Position numbers and translations under genes: made by a program
In this document: positions 23,780-24,612 of the stretch, piece after piece
Numbering within the stretch: position 1 is the stretch's first letter
How the letters are laid out: each line of letters starts with the position of its first letter
Origin: Gemmatimonas sp. UBA2094
Lineage (GTDB): Bacteria; Gemmatimonadota; Gemmatimonadetes; Gemmatimonadales; Gemmatimonadaceae
Length of the DNA: 24,612 nucleotides
Reading direction: 5' to 3'
Assembly: GCA_002331565.1 (NCBI GenBank)
Contig: DCZC01000078.1
Location: 1 to 24,612 of the forward strand
The notes under the pieces: model-generated
Database searches by the model: none
Seen by the model: only the letters and a program-made list of their open reading frames with translations
Told to the model about the DNA's origin: nothing

Positions 23780-24612
23780 AGCGCGCGCCCCGTGTTGATG
23801 ATGTTTGCGTTCTTGAAGCGGGCGGGCGGACAGCCGTGACTCACCGCGTTGCTCTGGCCGGGCTGCCCCTTGCCGTCGTTGAAGGTGCCGCCGTGCATGT
23901 AGCTCTTCTTGCCGCCCAGCATGTCGAGCGTGTTCCAGAAGTCCGGCGTGCGCATCTGATACGCGGCGTCCTTCACCTGGCCCACGATCTTGCCCTTGCG
24001 GATCTCGTAGCACAGCTGGGCGCCGAACTGCGCGTTGTAGCGCTGCTGGTCAATCGAGTAGCTGGCGCGGCCGATCATCGCGATGCCCTTGTCGGTGGCG
24101 GCGATGAGATCGTCCCAGCCAAGGTCCTTGTCGCCGGGCTGCAGCGACACGTTGGGCATGCGCAGGAAGGCCACGTCGGCCCAGCTCTGGGCGTACGAGC
24201 AGCCGTGTGAGCGCACCGGCTTGCCGGTTTTCGCGTAGTACTCACGCAGCCACGGCGCCTGCTCGCGGTTGGTCTGGTAGTCCACGAAGATGCCATCCTT
24301 GATGATGGGGAAATCGTCGGGCACCACCCCGTCGTCGTCGTAGCCGATGGTGGCCAGCGCGCCGGGTTCACTGCGGTTGCCGATCACCTGCATGATCGGC
24401 GAACCGAACTTGAGCGAGCCGAGCACCTTCTCCGGCGGCGCCACGAACGAGGTGCCGGCGTAGTTGGCTTCGTAGCCCATCGCACGATCGAGCTCGGTGG
24501 CGTGCGCTACCGATTCGTGGATGGTGAGGAACAGCTGCGACGGGTGCAAAATGAGATCGTAGCGGCCCGGGCTCCACCGCCTTGGCGGTGAGCTTCTCGG
24601 CGGCTTCACCAG
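23776..24612 (-). CDS. tldD: TldD family zinc metalloprotease, 5' end beyond window, apparent frameshift
   Basis: C-terminal ~270 residues, truncated by the right edge. TldD hallmarks are present: LILHPSQLFLTIHESVAHATELDRAMG, with HExxxH (HESVAH) as zinc ligands, GTSFV, DGVVPDDFPIIKDGIFVDYQTNRE, and the SHGC loops near the C-terminus. Its stop overlaps the tldE start. Upstream of GRYDLILHPSQ the reading frame changes: the family-like sequence EAAEKLTAKAVEPG lies in another frame, as if one base were added in the GGCCCGGG run at 24564-24571. This may be a sequencing error or a real inactivating indel. Confidence 0.9.
   Translation of the reverse strand: MVKPPRSSPPRRWSPGRYDLILHPSQLFLTIHESVAHATELDRAMGYEANYAGTSFVAPPEKVLGSLKFGSPIMQVIGNRSEPGALATIGYDDDGVVPDDFPIIKDGIFVDYQTNREQAPWLREYYAKTGKPVRSHGCSYAQSWADVAFLRMPNVSLQPGDKDLGWDDLIAATDKGIAMIGRASYSIDQQRYNAQFGAQLCYEIRKGKIVGQVKDAAYQMRTPDFWNTLDMLGGKKSYMHGGTFNDGKGQPGQSNAVSHGCPPARFKNANIINTGRAL

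Overview
The window is GC-rich, densely packed bacterial DNA. It encodes Sec/Tat-exported proteins, lipoproteins, RND efflux and several secreted beta-propellers. The mixture (six-bladed propellers with a GxGPGE motif, carboxypeptidase-regulatory-like proteins, TldD/TldE, S9 peptidase) resembles a diderm soil or freshwater bacterium of the Gemmatimonadota type. That assignment is from gene flavour only; there is no rRNA or other marker gene to prove it.

Layout. 1-1122 (-): N-terminal part of an exported S9-type (prolyl oligopeptidase-like) peptidase, cut by the left edge. 1197-2419 (+): a TacA/TacT-like toxin-antitoxin operon with an operator overlapping its promoter, then an orphan VapB-like antitoxin with no toxin. 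2547-3395 (+): Tat-exported sugar-phosphate-isomerase-like TIM barrel. 3396-7540: visibly AT-richer, more loosely packed accessory segment holding a secreted beta-propeller (-), a divergently transcribed small secreted six-cysteine peptide followed by a membrane-anchored DsbA-like thiol oxidoreductase (+), an AraC-type regulator interrupted by an in-frame amber codon, and a possible frameshifted zinc-ribbon remnant. 7540-15037 (+): a three-gene RND efflux operon (adaptor, pump, pump) with ATGA overlaps; the second pump lacks the TM4 aspartate. 14994-15395 (-): small lipoprotein. 15465-15544: an 80-bp near-perfect palindrome built from a 13-14 bp unit. 15556-18029 (-): an unusual zinc-ribbon SDR protein preceded by an exported regulatory-like-domain protein. 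18224-19564 (+): lipoprotein beta-propeller. 19574-20418 (-): a probable membrane-anchored nuclease-toxin-like protein followed by an immunity-like gene. 20435-21292 (+): TesB thioesterase. 21350-22348 (-): exported alpha/beta hydrolase. 22379-24612 (-): TldE and TldD, the latter cut by the right edge and carrying an apparent 1-bp frameshift near that edge.

Most novel candidates: (1) the peptide/oxidoreductase/propeller cluster at 3696-6079, which looks like a dedicated disulfide-peptide export-and-folding unit and recalls the NVEALA-peptide/propeller neighbourhoods of Bacteroidetes; (2) the stand-alone toxin-immunity-like pair at 19574-20418, encoded outside any large polymorphic toxin; (3) the asymmetric RND pair with matching 15-bp in-frame repeats in the cytoplasmic linkers of both pumps, a unit that also resembles the intergenic palindrome; (4) a long inverted repeat with a nested palindrome at the RND operon promoter.
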